64,000 nucleotides of DNA from Flexivirga alba. GTDB lineage: Bacteria > Actinomycetota > Actinomycetes > Actinomycetales > Dermatophilaceae. The notes under the pieces are model-generated. The model did not search any database. It was not told the DNA's origin and worked only from the letters and a program-made list of their open reading frames with translations. Of this stretch, positions 52,049 to 60,404 are shown piece by piece (the stretch's first letter is position 1; the number at the start of each line of letters is the position of its first letter). Both the position numbers and the translations under genes were made by a program. The stretch is from positions 3,596,001-3,660,000 of the forward strand of contig NZ_JBHSWH010000001.1 in assembly GCF_042661025.1 (NCBI RefSeq), read 5' to 3'.

Positions 52049-52691
52049 GTTGTCTTGACTCGCCGGCCTGGGTGGCGGCGAATACCGCCGCCTGGGTACG
52101 GCGTTCCATGCCGAGTTTGGCGAGCAACGAGGTCACGTAATTCTTCACGGTCTTCTCGGCCAGGTGCAGTGCATCGGCGATCTGTTTGTTGGTCATACCC
52201 TGCGCGATGTGGTCCAGGATACGGCGCTCCTGCGGTGTCAGGAGTTGCAGACGCCGATCGGTGGTGTCGGGTTCCTGCCACGTTCGACGAAGCCGCTCGA
52301 CCTCGTTGTCGCGCAACAGATTGCGACCACCAGCGACCGCGCGTACCGCGTCGGTCAGACTCGGGCCTTTGATGTCCTTGAGCAGATATCCGGACGCGCC
52401 GGCGAGCACCGCTGCTTGCAGAGCACGCGCGTCGTTGTACGAGGTGAACATCAACGCCTTCATCGTCGGCAGCGCCGAGCGGGCGTCTCTGCACACGTCG
52501 ATGCCGGACCCGTCCGGCAGCCGGACGTCGAGCAGCGCGACATCCGGCTGAGTGATCACGATCTCCCGAAGTGCCGCGCCGGCACTGCCGGCTTCGCCGA
52601 CAACGGTGAGATCGGGCTCGATGTTCAGTAGGTCCCGTATGCCGCGCCGCACGACCTCGTGGTCGTCCAGCAGGAAGATGCGAATCTTCAT
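52038..52691 (-). CDS. devR: DevR/DosR-like response regulator
   Basis: The 217-residue protein has a receiver domain (FLLDDHEVVRRGIRDLLNIE, phospho-acceptor in DVALLDVRLPDGSG near residue 54, switch region MFTSYNDARAL, lysine in YLLKDIKG) and a LuxR-type helix-turn-helix (LTPQERRILDHIAQGMTNKQ, then LHLAEKTVKNYVTSLLAKLG). The VKNYVTSLL recognition helix is like that of DevR. Its ATG overlaps the kinase stop (ATGA). Likely binds the GGNCNAAAGTCCC boxes of this region. Confidence 0.9.
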   Translation of the reverse strand: MKIRIFLLDDHEVVRRGIRDLLNIEPDLTVVGEAGSAGAALREIVITQPDVALLDVRLPDGSGIDVCRDARSALPTMKALMFTSYNDARALQAAVLAGASGYLLKDIKGPSLTDAVRAVAGGRNLLRDNEVERLRRTWQEPDTTDRRLQLLTPQERRILDHIAQGMTNKQIADALHLAEKTVKNYVTSLLAKLGMERRTQAAVFAATQAGESRQRDQ

Positions 52692-54460
52692 GAGCGCATG
52701 GCCTCTCCCGTCGATGTCGCCGACGCACGGTCGACGGGTATGCGCCACTCCAACTCGGTGCCGGCCGGACCGATCGGCTGCACCGTCAGCGCGCCACCGC
52801 GCGACCGGGCGCGCCGGTCGAGATTGTCCAGGCCGCTGCGGCGAGTTCCCGGCGGTATGCCGCCGCCGTTGTCGCGTACCCGGACGATCAGCTCCTCGTT
52901 GCAGTCGACGTCCACCGACGCACGGTCCGCGCCGGCATGCCGGGCGACATTCGAAAGGCCCTCCCGCACCACCGCCAGCACATCGGTCACCACCCCGGCC
53001 GGCAAGCGATCGACCGGCCCTTCAATGCTGATCTCGGGCGGGAAGCCCAGTGGTTCGGTCAGCTCGGCGACCAACGACTCCACGGCCTGCCGTGCTGTCG
53101 AGGATCCGACGTCGTGCAATTCGAAGATCGCATGCCGGATGTCCTTGATCGCCCGGTCCAGGTCATCGACCGCGTCGTCGACCCGAGCTCGCACCGTGGG
53201 ATGGGTCGCCAGGTGGCTGGCTGCCTGCAAGGACAACCCGGTCGCGAACAACCGCTGGATGACGTGGTCGTGCATGTCGCGCGCGATGCGATCGCGGTCT
53301 TCCAAGAGCCCGAGCCGCGACCTGTCGTGCTGGGCACGCGACGCGGTCAGCGCCAGACCGGTCTGTCCGGCGAGTCCGGCCAACAGCTCCAGCATCTCGG
53401 CCGCCAGGGAGGCGCTGTCCTTGTCCCAGACCACCACCAGCACCCCGACGTCTTCGGTTCCGACGACAACGGGCAACACCGCTATCTCACCGTGCCCGTC
53501 GCCCAGCACAGACGTCAGTTCAGTCGTGAGACCGGTGCCCAAGTCGGCCGGCGCGCTACTGCCCGCGCCGAGCAGGACCGGCTCGCCCGTCTGCACCAGC
53601 GTGCGCCAACCGGGCGCCGAGAGAACGGTGTCACACGCCTCGCCTCCCGAATGTAGGTCACAGGTGACGACGTGTAGCTGGCCCACCTCGTCGTGCAGTG
53701 CGACGAACCCGTTGCGTGCGTAGGCGTGCTCGACCGCCGCCGCGACCAGGAACCGCATCGCATCGCGTTCGGTCGATCCCTCCAGCAGTCGCTGGCTGAG
53801 CTCACTGCTGGTTTCCACCCAGGCGCGCTGCCGCCGGCTCCGTTCGTACAGTCGTGCGTTGTCGATCGCGATACCGGCTGCCGCCGCCAGCGCGATCAGG
53901 ATCGTTTCGTCATCCGAGGTGAACTGGCCACCGTCGGCCTTCTCCGTCAGGTAGATGTTGCCGAACACCTCGTCCCGGATGCGTACCGGTGCCCCCAGAA
54001 AGCTGTGCATGGCAGGGTGATTGGCGGGGAAACCGTAGCTGTCCGGGTGCTTCGACAGGTCCCCCAACCGCAGCGGGTGAGGCTCCCGGATCAGCAATCC
54101 GAGGATGCCTTTGCCGTGCGGCAGATCGCCGATCGCTGCCCGCTCATCCGGGGTGAGACCTCGGGTGATGAACTCGACCAGGTGTTCACGGTCCCTGTCA
54201 AGCACACCGAGCGCACCGAACTTGGCGTCGACCAGCTCGCACGCGGCTCGCACGATCCGGGACAGGACGTCACTCAACTCCAGGTCTGCAGTCACCGCTA
54301 CGACTGCGTCGAGCAGGTGCGCCAACCGCTCATGCGACCGGGTTGATGCCTCCGCGCGTGCGCGAAGCTCGCCGATCAGGTCGTCCAAGTCCAGCGCGGC
54401 CGGCGTCACCAGGGAATGCCCACCGGCAGAACCTTCATTCGGGCTCTGCATGAACTTCAC
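52688..54460 (-). CDS. devS: DevS/DosS-like GAF-GAF sensor histidine kinase
   Basis: The 590-residue protein has GAF domains at about 45-205 and 225-370, a HisKA_3 phospho-acceptor region (DRDRIARDMHDHVIQRLFAT) and an ATPase domain (VVREGLSNVARHAGADRASV, VRDNGGGIPPG). H148 in FPANHPAMHSFLG aligns by eye with the haem-ligand histidine of DosS GAF-A, so the protein may sense oxygen, NO or CO through haem. Start uncertain (GTG 54460 or ATG 54451). It is co-encoded with devR. Confidence 0.9.
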   Translation of the reverse strand: MKFMQSPNEGSAGGHSLVTPAALDLDDLIGELRARAEASTRSHERLAHLLDAVVAVTADLELSDVLSRIVRAACELVDAKFGALGVLDRDREHLVEFITRGLTPDERAAIGDLPHGKGILGLLIREPHPLRLGDLSKHPDSYGFPANHPAMHSFLGAPVRIRDEVFGNIYLTEKADGGQFTSDDETILIALAAAAGIAIDNARLYERSRRQRAWVETSSELSQRLLEGSTERDAMRFLVAAAVEHAYARNGFVALHDEVGQLHVVTCDLHSGGEACDTVLSAPGWRTLVQTGEPVLLGAGSSAPADLGTGLTTELTSVLGDGHGEIAVLPVVVGTEDVGVLVVVWDKDSASLAAEMLELLAGLAGQTGLALTASRAQHDRSRLGLLEDRDRIARDMHDHVIQRLFATGLSLQAASHLATHPTVRARVDDAVDDLDRAIKDIRHAIFELHDVGSSTARQAVESLVAELTEPLGFPPEISIEGPVDRLPAGVVTDVLAVVREGLSNVARHAGADRASVDVDCNEELIVRVRDNGGGIPPGTRRSGLDNLDRRARSRGGALTVQPIGPAGTELEWRIPVDRASATSTGEAMRS

Positions 54461-54494
54461 ACTAGGACCTGCAGGCAGCTCGTGAACAGGCTTC

Positions 54495-54508
54495 GGGACC
54501 TTTGGCCC
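54495..54508. promoter_or_regulatory. DosR/DevR-like box between devS and a universal stress gene
   Basis: GGGACCTTTGGCCC, 35 bases from the devS start and 74 from the ATG at 54582. It could allow autoregulation of devSR. Confidence 0.65.
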
Positions 54509-54581
54509 TCGTCGCCGCGGACCGGTCGGCCGATCCTGAAGTCACACAGCACCCACCGGTGCGCGACCGAGGAGGCCTTCC

Positions 54582-55502
54582 ATGACAAGTCACATCCCCA
54601 ACAACGCCGTGGTCGTTGGTGTCGACGGATCCCAAGAAGGCTGGCACGCCCTGCGGTGGGGCGCCGACCGCGCCGAGCAGGCGAACCACCCGTTGCACAT
54701 TTTGCACGCCGAGGGGACGTTGTTCTCCGGCTACGCCTCGACGGAGAACGTCGAGCCGATCGACAACATCTGCGATGAGGCATTCGGCATCGTGGTGAAG
54801 CACCACCCAGGACTTCCCGTCACGTGGTCGCAACCGGCCGAGTCGCCGACGCTCGCCCTTGTCGACGCATCAAGCGCGGCCAGTGAGATCGTGCTCGGCA
54901 CGAAAGGCTCCGGCGCGGTCCGCGGTGCCGTCCTGGGCTCGGTGACGACACGAGTCTCTGTTGCAGCCCACTGTCCTGTGCTGATCGTGCGCGCAGCCGT
55001 CACCGACCGCCAGGCGGACGGGCCGGTCGTCGTCGGTGTCGATCTGCGGCCCGACGGGGTCGCGGCGCTCGACTTCGCTTTCGCCGAAGCCGACCGCCGC
55101 GGTGTCGGACTGGTCGCCGTCTTGTGCTGGCAACTGGACCGATTGGACTTCGCCAGCGGCATCCCCATGCCCGGTGGTGACGTGAAAGCAGCCCACCAGT
55201 ACCACCAGGCGCACCTGAACAAGGGACTCGCCCGACTCGGCTCGCAGTATCCGGATGTGAAGGTCACCACGCGCGTGGAGTGTGCCCCCACTGCCGGCGC
55301 ACTTGTCGAGCACAGCGCCCACGCCTCGCTGCTGGTCGTGGGAACCCGAGGACACCGGGAAGTCGCCGGACTCGTCCTGGGGACGGTCAGCCAGCGCGTC
55401 ATACGCCGGGCTCTGTGCCCGGTTGCGGTGGTGGCGCACCCGCCCATGGAGCACGCCGGCAGCGACGCCGGCCGCAGTGACCCGACCCACACCTCTGCGT
55501 AA
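54582..55502 (+). CDS. Tandem universal stress protein
   Basis: The 306-residue protein has two UspA domains (about 8-145 and 155-290). The first begins VVVGVDGSQEGWHALRWGAD, the second VVVGVDLRPDGVAALDFAFA, each with the ATP-binding end (GTKGSGAVRGAVLGSVTTRV; GTRGHREVAGLVLGTVSQRV). Tandem members are major DosR-regulated proteins in mycobacteria. GGAGG lies upstream of the ATG, and a DosR-like box before that. Confidence 0.92.
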   Translation: MTSHIPNNAVVVGVDGSQEGWHALRWGADRAEQANHPLHILHAEGTLFSGYASTENVEPIDNICDEAFGIVVKHHPGLPVTWSQPAESPTLALVDASSAASEIVLGTKGSGAVRGAVLGSVTTRVSVAAHCPVLIVRAAVTDRQADGPVVVGVDLRPDGVAALDFAFAEADRRGVGLVAVLCWQLDRLDFASGIPMPGGDVKAAHQYHQAHLNKGLARLGSQYPDVKVTTRVECAPTAGALVEHSAHASLLVVGTRGHREVAGLVLGTVSQRVIRRALCPVAVVAHPPMEHAGSDAGRSDPTHTSA

Positions 55503-55733
55503 GCGTGCGCGCGGACGAGTCGGCTCGGTGTGAGGCTCGGTCATCCACAGGTTGTCCGCAGTCCGAGCTTCCGAATCGCCGCAGTCGAGGCGACCCTCAC
55601 CGGCCCAGATCGACTGGAGCAGACATCTTCGCCCAGCCCCTGAGAGTGCACACACCACTGCTGTGGCCTTCCTGCACTTCACCGCTGCGGGTCCGTTCGC
55701 CGGCTTCGACAAGGACATTGCCGCGGCTTCAGC

Positions 55734-56015
55734 ATGATGAGCGCGCGCTTCGAGGAATGCACCTTCCTCAACTGCCGCTGGGAAGGACACTTCGCGCACG
55801 ACGCCGACCTCGTCCACTGCGAGTTCATCGGCCGGATGAACGGATGCGTGTGGTTTCGACATGGCGGGCAGGCCGGCAGTCAGCGCAGGAACATCGTCCG
55901 TGGCAACGACTTCAAGCGGACCCAGTTCACCGACAACGTCGTCTGGCCCTTCGGGTTCCCGATCTCTGAGCGGGCCTGGCCCGACGACTTCACCCCGCAT
56001 ATCGACGTTCCGTAA
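55734..56015 (+). CDS. Pentapeptide-repeat-like protein, probably N-terminally truncated
   Basis: The 93-residue frame shows the (A/C)(D/N)LxF-like rhythm of pentapeptide repeats (RFEECTFLNCRWEGHFAHDA, HCEFIGRMNG, then IVRGNDFKRTQFTDNVVW). Matching sequence (HFTAAGPFAGFDKD) precedes it in another frame at about 55674-55730, so the gene may have a frame break and a longer N-terminus. Function unknown. Confidence 0.6.
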   Translation: MMSARFEECTFLNCRWEGHFAHDADLVHCEFIGRMNGCVWFRHGGQAGSQRRNIVRGNDFKRTQFTDNVVWPFGFPISERAWPDDFTPHIDVP

Positions 56016-56134
56016 ACGCAGCACCGGACACCAGAAGTTGGCACGCACCCTGCCGGACGAGCGAGCGAGTAGCCCCGACCTGCAGGGTGTTTCGCGTTGT
56101 ATGGCGGCAGGCAGCAATGTCCTAGCCTGAGCAC

Positions 56135-57079
56135 ATGAGCCAGGTCGAGAGCCCACAGCCACAAGACGTCGCCAAGCCGCTCAGTCAGTCGGCGGCCTTC
56201 CTGGTGCTGACGATCAACGACGGCGAGGACGCGACGCGGACCGCCCGCTCGGTGGTCGCGAGCACCGACGATCTCGTCAAGAACGTGCGGATCCGGTCCG
56301 CCGAGAACTTCTTCAGCTGCAACGTAGGCATCGGCCATCGGGTCTGGGATCGCCTCACCGGCAAACCGGCTCCCAAGGAGCTCAAGCCCTTTGCCGAGAT
56401 CAAGGGTGCCAAGCACACAGCTGTGGCAACGCCAGGGGATCTGTTGTTCCACCTGCGAGCCGACAACCTGGGCCTGATCGTCGAGTTCGAGCGGATGCTG
56501 CTGGAGGCATTCGGCACTTCGGTGAGTGCAGTCGACGACGTCGCCGGCTTCCGGTACTTCGACACTCGTGACCTGCTCGAATTCGTCGACGGCACCGCGA
56601 ACGCGAGCGGTCCCGACGCGGAGCACGACACGATCGTCGGAGCGGAGGACCCGGCATACGCCGGCGGCAGTTACGTCGTCACCCAGAAGTACCTGCACGA
56701 CCTGGGCGATTGGCGCAGTCAGTCGACCGAGGCGCAGGAGGCCATCATCGGCCGGACCAAGTTCGACAACGTCGAGTTGCCCGACGCCGGCGACGATCAG
56801 CAGAAGGCGCACAAGACGCTGTGCACGATCGAGGACGAGGACGGCGAGCACGACATTCTGCGCGACAACATGCCGTTCGCCATACCTGGCAAGGGCGAAT
56901 ACGGCACCTACTTCATCGGCTACTCCCGGCACCTGTGGGTGATCGAGAAGATGCTCGAGCGCATGTTCGTCGGTGCCCCACCGCCACTGCACGACCGGAT
57001 CCTCGACTTCTCGACCGCGGTCACCGGCTCGACCTTCTTCGTGCCGTCCCGACAGTTCATCACCGACCTCGAGACCTGA
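56135..57079 (+). CDS. Dyp-type haem peroxidase
   Basis: The 314-residue protein has the Dyp signature in LLEFVDGTANA (GxxDG region, with the distal aspartate), the proximal histidine in QQKAHKTLCTIEDED and the distal arginine in GYSRHL. Length and the FAIPGKGEYGTYFIGYSRHL block fit the cytoplasmic or encapsulin-associated subfamily. It oxidises dyes or phenols with peroxide, or releases compounds under oxidative stress. No encapsulin gene is adjacent. Starts with ATG at 56135 without a strong ribosome site. Confidence 0.92.
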   Translation: MSQVESPQPQDVAKPLSQSAAFLVLTINDGEDATRTARSVVASTDDLVKNVRIRSAENFFSCNVGIGHRVWDRLTGKPAPKELKPFAEIKGAKHTAVATPGDLLFHLRADNLGLIVEFERMLLEAFGTSVSAVDDVAGFRYFDTRDLLEFVDGTANASGPDAEHDTIVGAEDPAYAGGSYVVTQKYLHDLGDWRSQSTEAQEAIIGRTKFDNVELPDAGDDQQKAHKTLCTIEDEDGEHDILRDNMPFAIPGKGEYGTYFIGYSRHLWVIEKMLERMFVGAPPPLHDRILDFSTAVTGSTFFVPSRQFITDLET

Positions 57080-57269
57080 GAACGGCTGCTCGAGCCACGG
57101 TCGGCCTGACCCGACTATCACCGCAATAGGAGTCGCGACCAGTGCGAATCCTCTTTCTGGCCATACGCTTTCGCTGGTCCACCTGAACGGCGAAGCCAGC
57201 CGGGTCTGGTCCACGCCAAGTATGTCGAGTGCGGACCTGGATCTGCACGGTCCATCAGTCAGGAGCGCC

Positions 57270-58391
57270 ATGACCCGCGGCCGCATGCCGAGTTCCCACC
57301 CATCCCGAATCCCGTCGCTCGACTGGGACCGTCGGTCAATCCTGAGGGGGACCGGACTGGGCCTCGGGGCCGCTGCCGCTGGATCCATCCTGGCCGCATG
57401 CGGGGGCAACGACCACAGCGCGGCAGGGTCTGCCGGCGCGACGAAGTTTCCGATCGCGACAGCGCCCGGTGATACCTACTTCCTCGACGCAGTCGACAAG
57501 TCACAGGGCCTCTACGAAGGACACCATCTCGACGTTCCGAAGTTCATCTACCCGACCAGCGGGGTGCAAGGCATGCAGCTGCTCAGCGGCGGAACCATCA
57601 ACGGCGGCGCGCAGGACATGCTCCTCACCATCGAGGCGTTCGCGCACTCACGCCCGGGTGAGCGGCCGGTCGTCGTCGGCGTCCGTTACCCGGAGCCGAT
57701 CAACTCCATCGTGGTTGCGAAAGGGCACAACTGGCCGGCGCAGGACGCCAGCTTCAAGGAGAAGATGGCAAGCCTGCGCGGAAAGCGCGTCGGGGTCACC
57801 GCGATCGGGGCGGGCGCCGACCTGCAGTTGCGGCTGGCCCTGAGCGCCGCCGGGATGTCGAACGACGACGTCACACATCTCGCGGTCGGCCAGGCGACAC
57901 CGGCGATCGCGCAGATGCAGGGCGGGCGCATCGACGCGTATGTCGGCATCTCCTATGTGACCAGCCGGATGATGGTGTCCGAGGCCGGCGGCCGCATCAT
58001 GGTCGACTTCACGGACGCAGAGGTCCCGAACGTCCTGAACAAGCAGGTGGTCTACGCGATCTGCGTGCGCGAGAAGTTCGCGCAGACCAACCGGGCGGCT
58101 GCACAGAATTGGCTCGCCGCGCAGTGGGCGGCGAAGACCTGGATCACCGAACATCAAGCAGCCGCAGCGAAAGAACTCAACACCGGCAGCTTCAATGGCA
58201 AAGCTGCGACCGAATCGACAGCGTTCGTCAAGCATTTCACCGACGTACTGGTGCCCAAGATGAACCCGATGTTCGGCGTGACCCGAGAGAGCATCGACCG
58301 GATGATCGCCATCGCGGAGCGACTGGGTCTGGTCAAGACCGGATCCGTCACCTTCGAGCGGCTCGTCCCGGACTTCGCCCGCGCGACATGA
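57270..58391 (+). CDS. Lipoprotein substrate-binding protein (NMT1/SsuA-like), possibly Tat-exported
   Basis: The 373-residue protein starts with an RR-containing signal (DRRSILRGTGLGLGAAAAGS) and a lipobox (LAACGG), followed by a periplasmic-type binding protein fold (YFLDAVDKSQGLYEGHHLDV, LRGKRVGVTAIGAGADLQLR, YVGISYVTSRMMVSEAGG). It should bind an organic anion at the cell surface. AGGAG precedes the ATG at 57270. No ABC permease or ATPase genes follow; the next genes are an acyl-CoA dehydrogenase and an SDR. Confidence 0.88.
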   Translation: MTRGRMPSSHPSRIPSLDWDRRSILRGTGLGLGAAAAGSILAACGGNDHSAAGSAGATKFPIATAPGDTYFLDAVDKSQGLYEGHHLDVPKFIYPTSGVQGMQLLSGGTINGGAQDMLLTIEAFAHSRPGERPVVVGVRYPEPINSIVVAKGHNWPAQDASFKEKMASLRGKRVGVTAIGAGADLQLRLALSAAGMSNDDVTHLAVGQATPAIAQMQGGRIDAYVGISYVTSRMMVSEAGGRIMVDFTDAEVPNVLNKQVVYAICVREKFAQTNRAAAQNWLAAQWAAKTWITEHQAAAAKELNTGSFNGKAATESTAFVKHFTDVLVPKMNPMFGVTRESIDRMIAIAERLGLVKTGSVTFERLVPDFARAT

Positions 58392-58451
58392 CCGGTCACT
58401 GCAGCCGCTGACCAGCCAATTGCTCGCCACGAGAATCACGCAGGAGTTGTG

Positions 58452-59597
58452 ATGCACAGGACCGTCTACACGGACGACCACGAAGAGTTCCGCTCCGCAG
58501 TCCAAGAGTTCGTACGACGTGAGGTCCTCCCCCACGTCGAGAAGTGGGCGGACGCCAAGGCCATCCCACGAGAGTTCTGGCAGGCGGCCGGACGGCAAGG
58601 ACTCCTCGGACTCGAGATCCCGGTTGAACACGGCGGAACAGGAGCCGAGGACTTCCGCTTCAACGCCGTGCTGATGGAAGAGCTCGCCGCGGTGAACATG
58701 GCGCTCCCATCGTGTGTCGGCATCCACGCCGACATCGTTCCGCCATACCTGACTGAGCTGGCCACCCCGGAAGTGCGCACGACCTGGCTGCCCCGACTGG
58801 CATCGGGCGATGGGGTCGCCGCCATCGCGATGACCGAACCCAGCGCCGGGTCCGACCTGGCTGCGCTGCGCACGACCGCTACCGCGGAAGGCGACGACTT
58901 CGTCCTCAACGGTTCCAAGACCTACATCACCAACGGGTATGGCGCGGACCTGGTCATCGTGGCCGCCCGCACGACGCCGAACTCGAGGGCCAAGGGAATA
59001 TCGCTATTCGCGGTGCCGACCGACATCCCCGGCTTCAGTCGAGGCCGCAAGCTGGACAAGGTCGGACAACCCGAATCCGACACTGCTGAGCTGTTTTTCG
59101 ACAACGTCCGTGTCCCGGCCTCCCACCTGATAGGCGAGCGTGACAAGGGCTTCGGACACATGATGACCTGGCTGCCGCAGGAGCGGATCTCGGCGGCGGT
59201 CACCAACCTGGCTCATGCTCGCCAGATCCTGGACGAGACCATCGACTTCGCCAAGGACCGCACCGCATTCGGCCAATCGATCGGCAACTTCCAGGCCAAC
59301 AAGTTCCTGCTCGCGGAACTGGCCACCAAGGTCGAAGTCACCCAGGCGTATGTCGACCAGTGCGTGCTGGCGCACAGCGGTCGGCAGCTGACACCCACCG
59401 ACGCCGCCAAGGCGAAGTGGTGGACCGCCGAGGTCCAGAACTCCGTCCTCGACCACTGTCTACAACTGCACGGCGGCGCCGGATACATGAACGAATACCG
59501 GGTCGCCCGAGCCTGGCGCGACGCACGTGTCACCAAGATCTGGGCAGGATCCAACGAGATCATGAAGGAGCTGGTCGGACGTGACCTCGGCCTCTGA
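58452..59597 (+). CDS. Acyl-CoA dehydrogenase
   Basis: The 381-residue protein has the complete family layout: FAD/substrate block AMTEPSAGSDLAALRTTATA, LNGSKTYITNGYGADLVIVA, KDRTAFGQSIGNFQANKFLL, and the C-terminal LQLHGGAGYMNEYRVARAWR with RDARVTKIWAGSNEIM. It introduces a double bond into an acyl-CoA. The ATG at 58452 is favoured over GTG 58449 by the spacing to AGGAG. Overlaps the next gene by 17 bases. Confidence 0.93.
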   Translation: MHRTVYTDDHEEFRSAVQEFVRREVLPHVEKWADAKAIPREFWQAAGRQGLLGLEIPVEHGGTGAEDFRFNAVLMEELAAVNMALPSCVGIHADIVPPYLTELATPEVRTTWLPRLASGDGVAAIAMTEPSAGSDLAALRTTATAEGDDFVLNGSKTYITNGYGADLVIVAARTTPNSRAKGISLFAVPTDIPGFSRGRKLDKVGQPESDTAELFFDNVRVPASHLIGERDKGFGHMMTWLPQERISAAVTNLAHARQILDETIDFAKDRTAFGQSIGNFQANKFLLAELATKVEVTQAYVDQCVLAHSGRQLTPTDAAKAKWWTAEVQNSVLDHCLQLHGGAGYMNEYRVARAWRDARVTKIWAGSNEIMKELVGRDLGL

Positions 59598-60333
59598 CAG
59601 CAACATCGCCTTCGACTTCACCGGGCGCTCGGTCATCGTCACCGGCGCCGCGCGCGGCATCGGCCGAGAGATCGCCAGGGCGTTCGCCGCAGCGCACGCC
59701 GACGTGTTCGTGGTCGACTTCGACGGTGCCGCCGCGGCGGCGACGGCCGACGAGATCGGCGCGCAGCCGATCAGGGCCGACGTCTCGTCGACCCCGGACG
59801 TGGACGCCGCGGTCCGGCAGGTCGTCGACCGGACCGGTCGTGTCGACGTCGTGGTCAACAACGCCGGCATCCTGCGCGACACCGTGCTGTGGAAGATGAC
59901 CGACGAACAATGGGACACCGTGCTCGCGGTGCACGCGGGCGGTACGTTCCGGATGACCCGTGCGGCCGTTCCCGTCATGCGCGCCCAGGGCCACGGGCGG
60001 ATCGTCAACGTCACGTCATACACGGGTTTGCACGGCAACATCGGCCAGGCCAACTACGCGACCGCCAAGGCGGGCATCATCGGGTTCACCCGCACCGCTG
60101 CCAAGGAACTCGCCCGGTTCGGAATCACCGTCAACGCGATCTCGCCGAATGCCGAGACCGACATGGTCGCGTCCATACCCGAGGACAAGCGCCAGGAACT
60201 CATCGCCGCCATACCCGCGGGCCGCTTCGGTGACCCCTCGGAAATGGTCGCCGCCGTCAGCTTCCTGGCCAGCGCGGAAGCCGGCTACGTGACCGGTGTC
60301 GTCCTCCCTGTCGATGGTGGCCTGTCGATCTGA
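59581..60333 (+). CDS. Short-chain 3-hydroxyacyl/3-oxoacyl reductase
   Basis: The 250-residue protein is a classical SDR: TGAARGIGREIARAFAAAHA, NNAGILRDTVLWKM, the catalytic serine in NVTSYTGLHG, YATAK and a C-terminal GYVTGVVLPVDGG. The sequence RDTVLWKMTDEQWDTVLAVH resembles FabG-type and 3-hydroxyacyl-CoA dehydrogenases. It starts with GTG within the acyl-CoA dehydrogenase gene, so the two are translated together, which suggests consecutive steps of one acyl-CoA route. Confidence 0.92.
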   Translation: MTSASDSNIAFDFTGRSVIVTGAARGIGREIARAFAAAHADVFVVDFDGAAAAATADEIGAQPIRADVSSTPDVDAAVRQVVDRTGRVDVVVNNAGILRDTVLWKMTDEQWDTVLAVHAGGTFRMTRAAVPVMRAQGHGRIVNVTSYTGLHGNIGQANYATAKAGIIGFTRTAAKELARFGITVNAISPNAETDMVASIPEDKRQELIAAIPAGRFGDPSEMVAAVSFLASAEAGYVTGVVLPVDGGLSI

Positions 60334-60363
60334 ACCGGCTGCGCCACAAGGGTTTCCACGCAT

Positions 60364-60397
60364 GAGAAGGGCCGGCGGAAGTCCGCCGGCCCTTCTC
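60364..60397. terminator. Bidirectional terminator between convergent genes
   Basis: GAGAAGGGCCGGCGG (60364-60378) pairs perfectly over 15 bases with 60383-60397 around the loop AAGT. It lies 30 bases after the SDR stop and 8 bases beyond the thiolase stop. Confidence 0.9.
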
Positions 60398-60404
60398 GGG
60401 TGGT

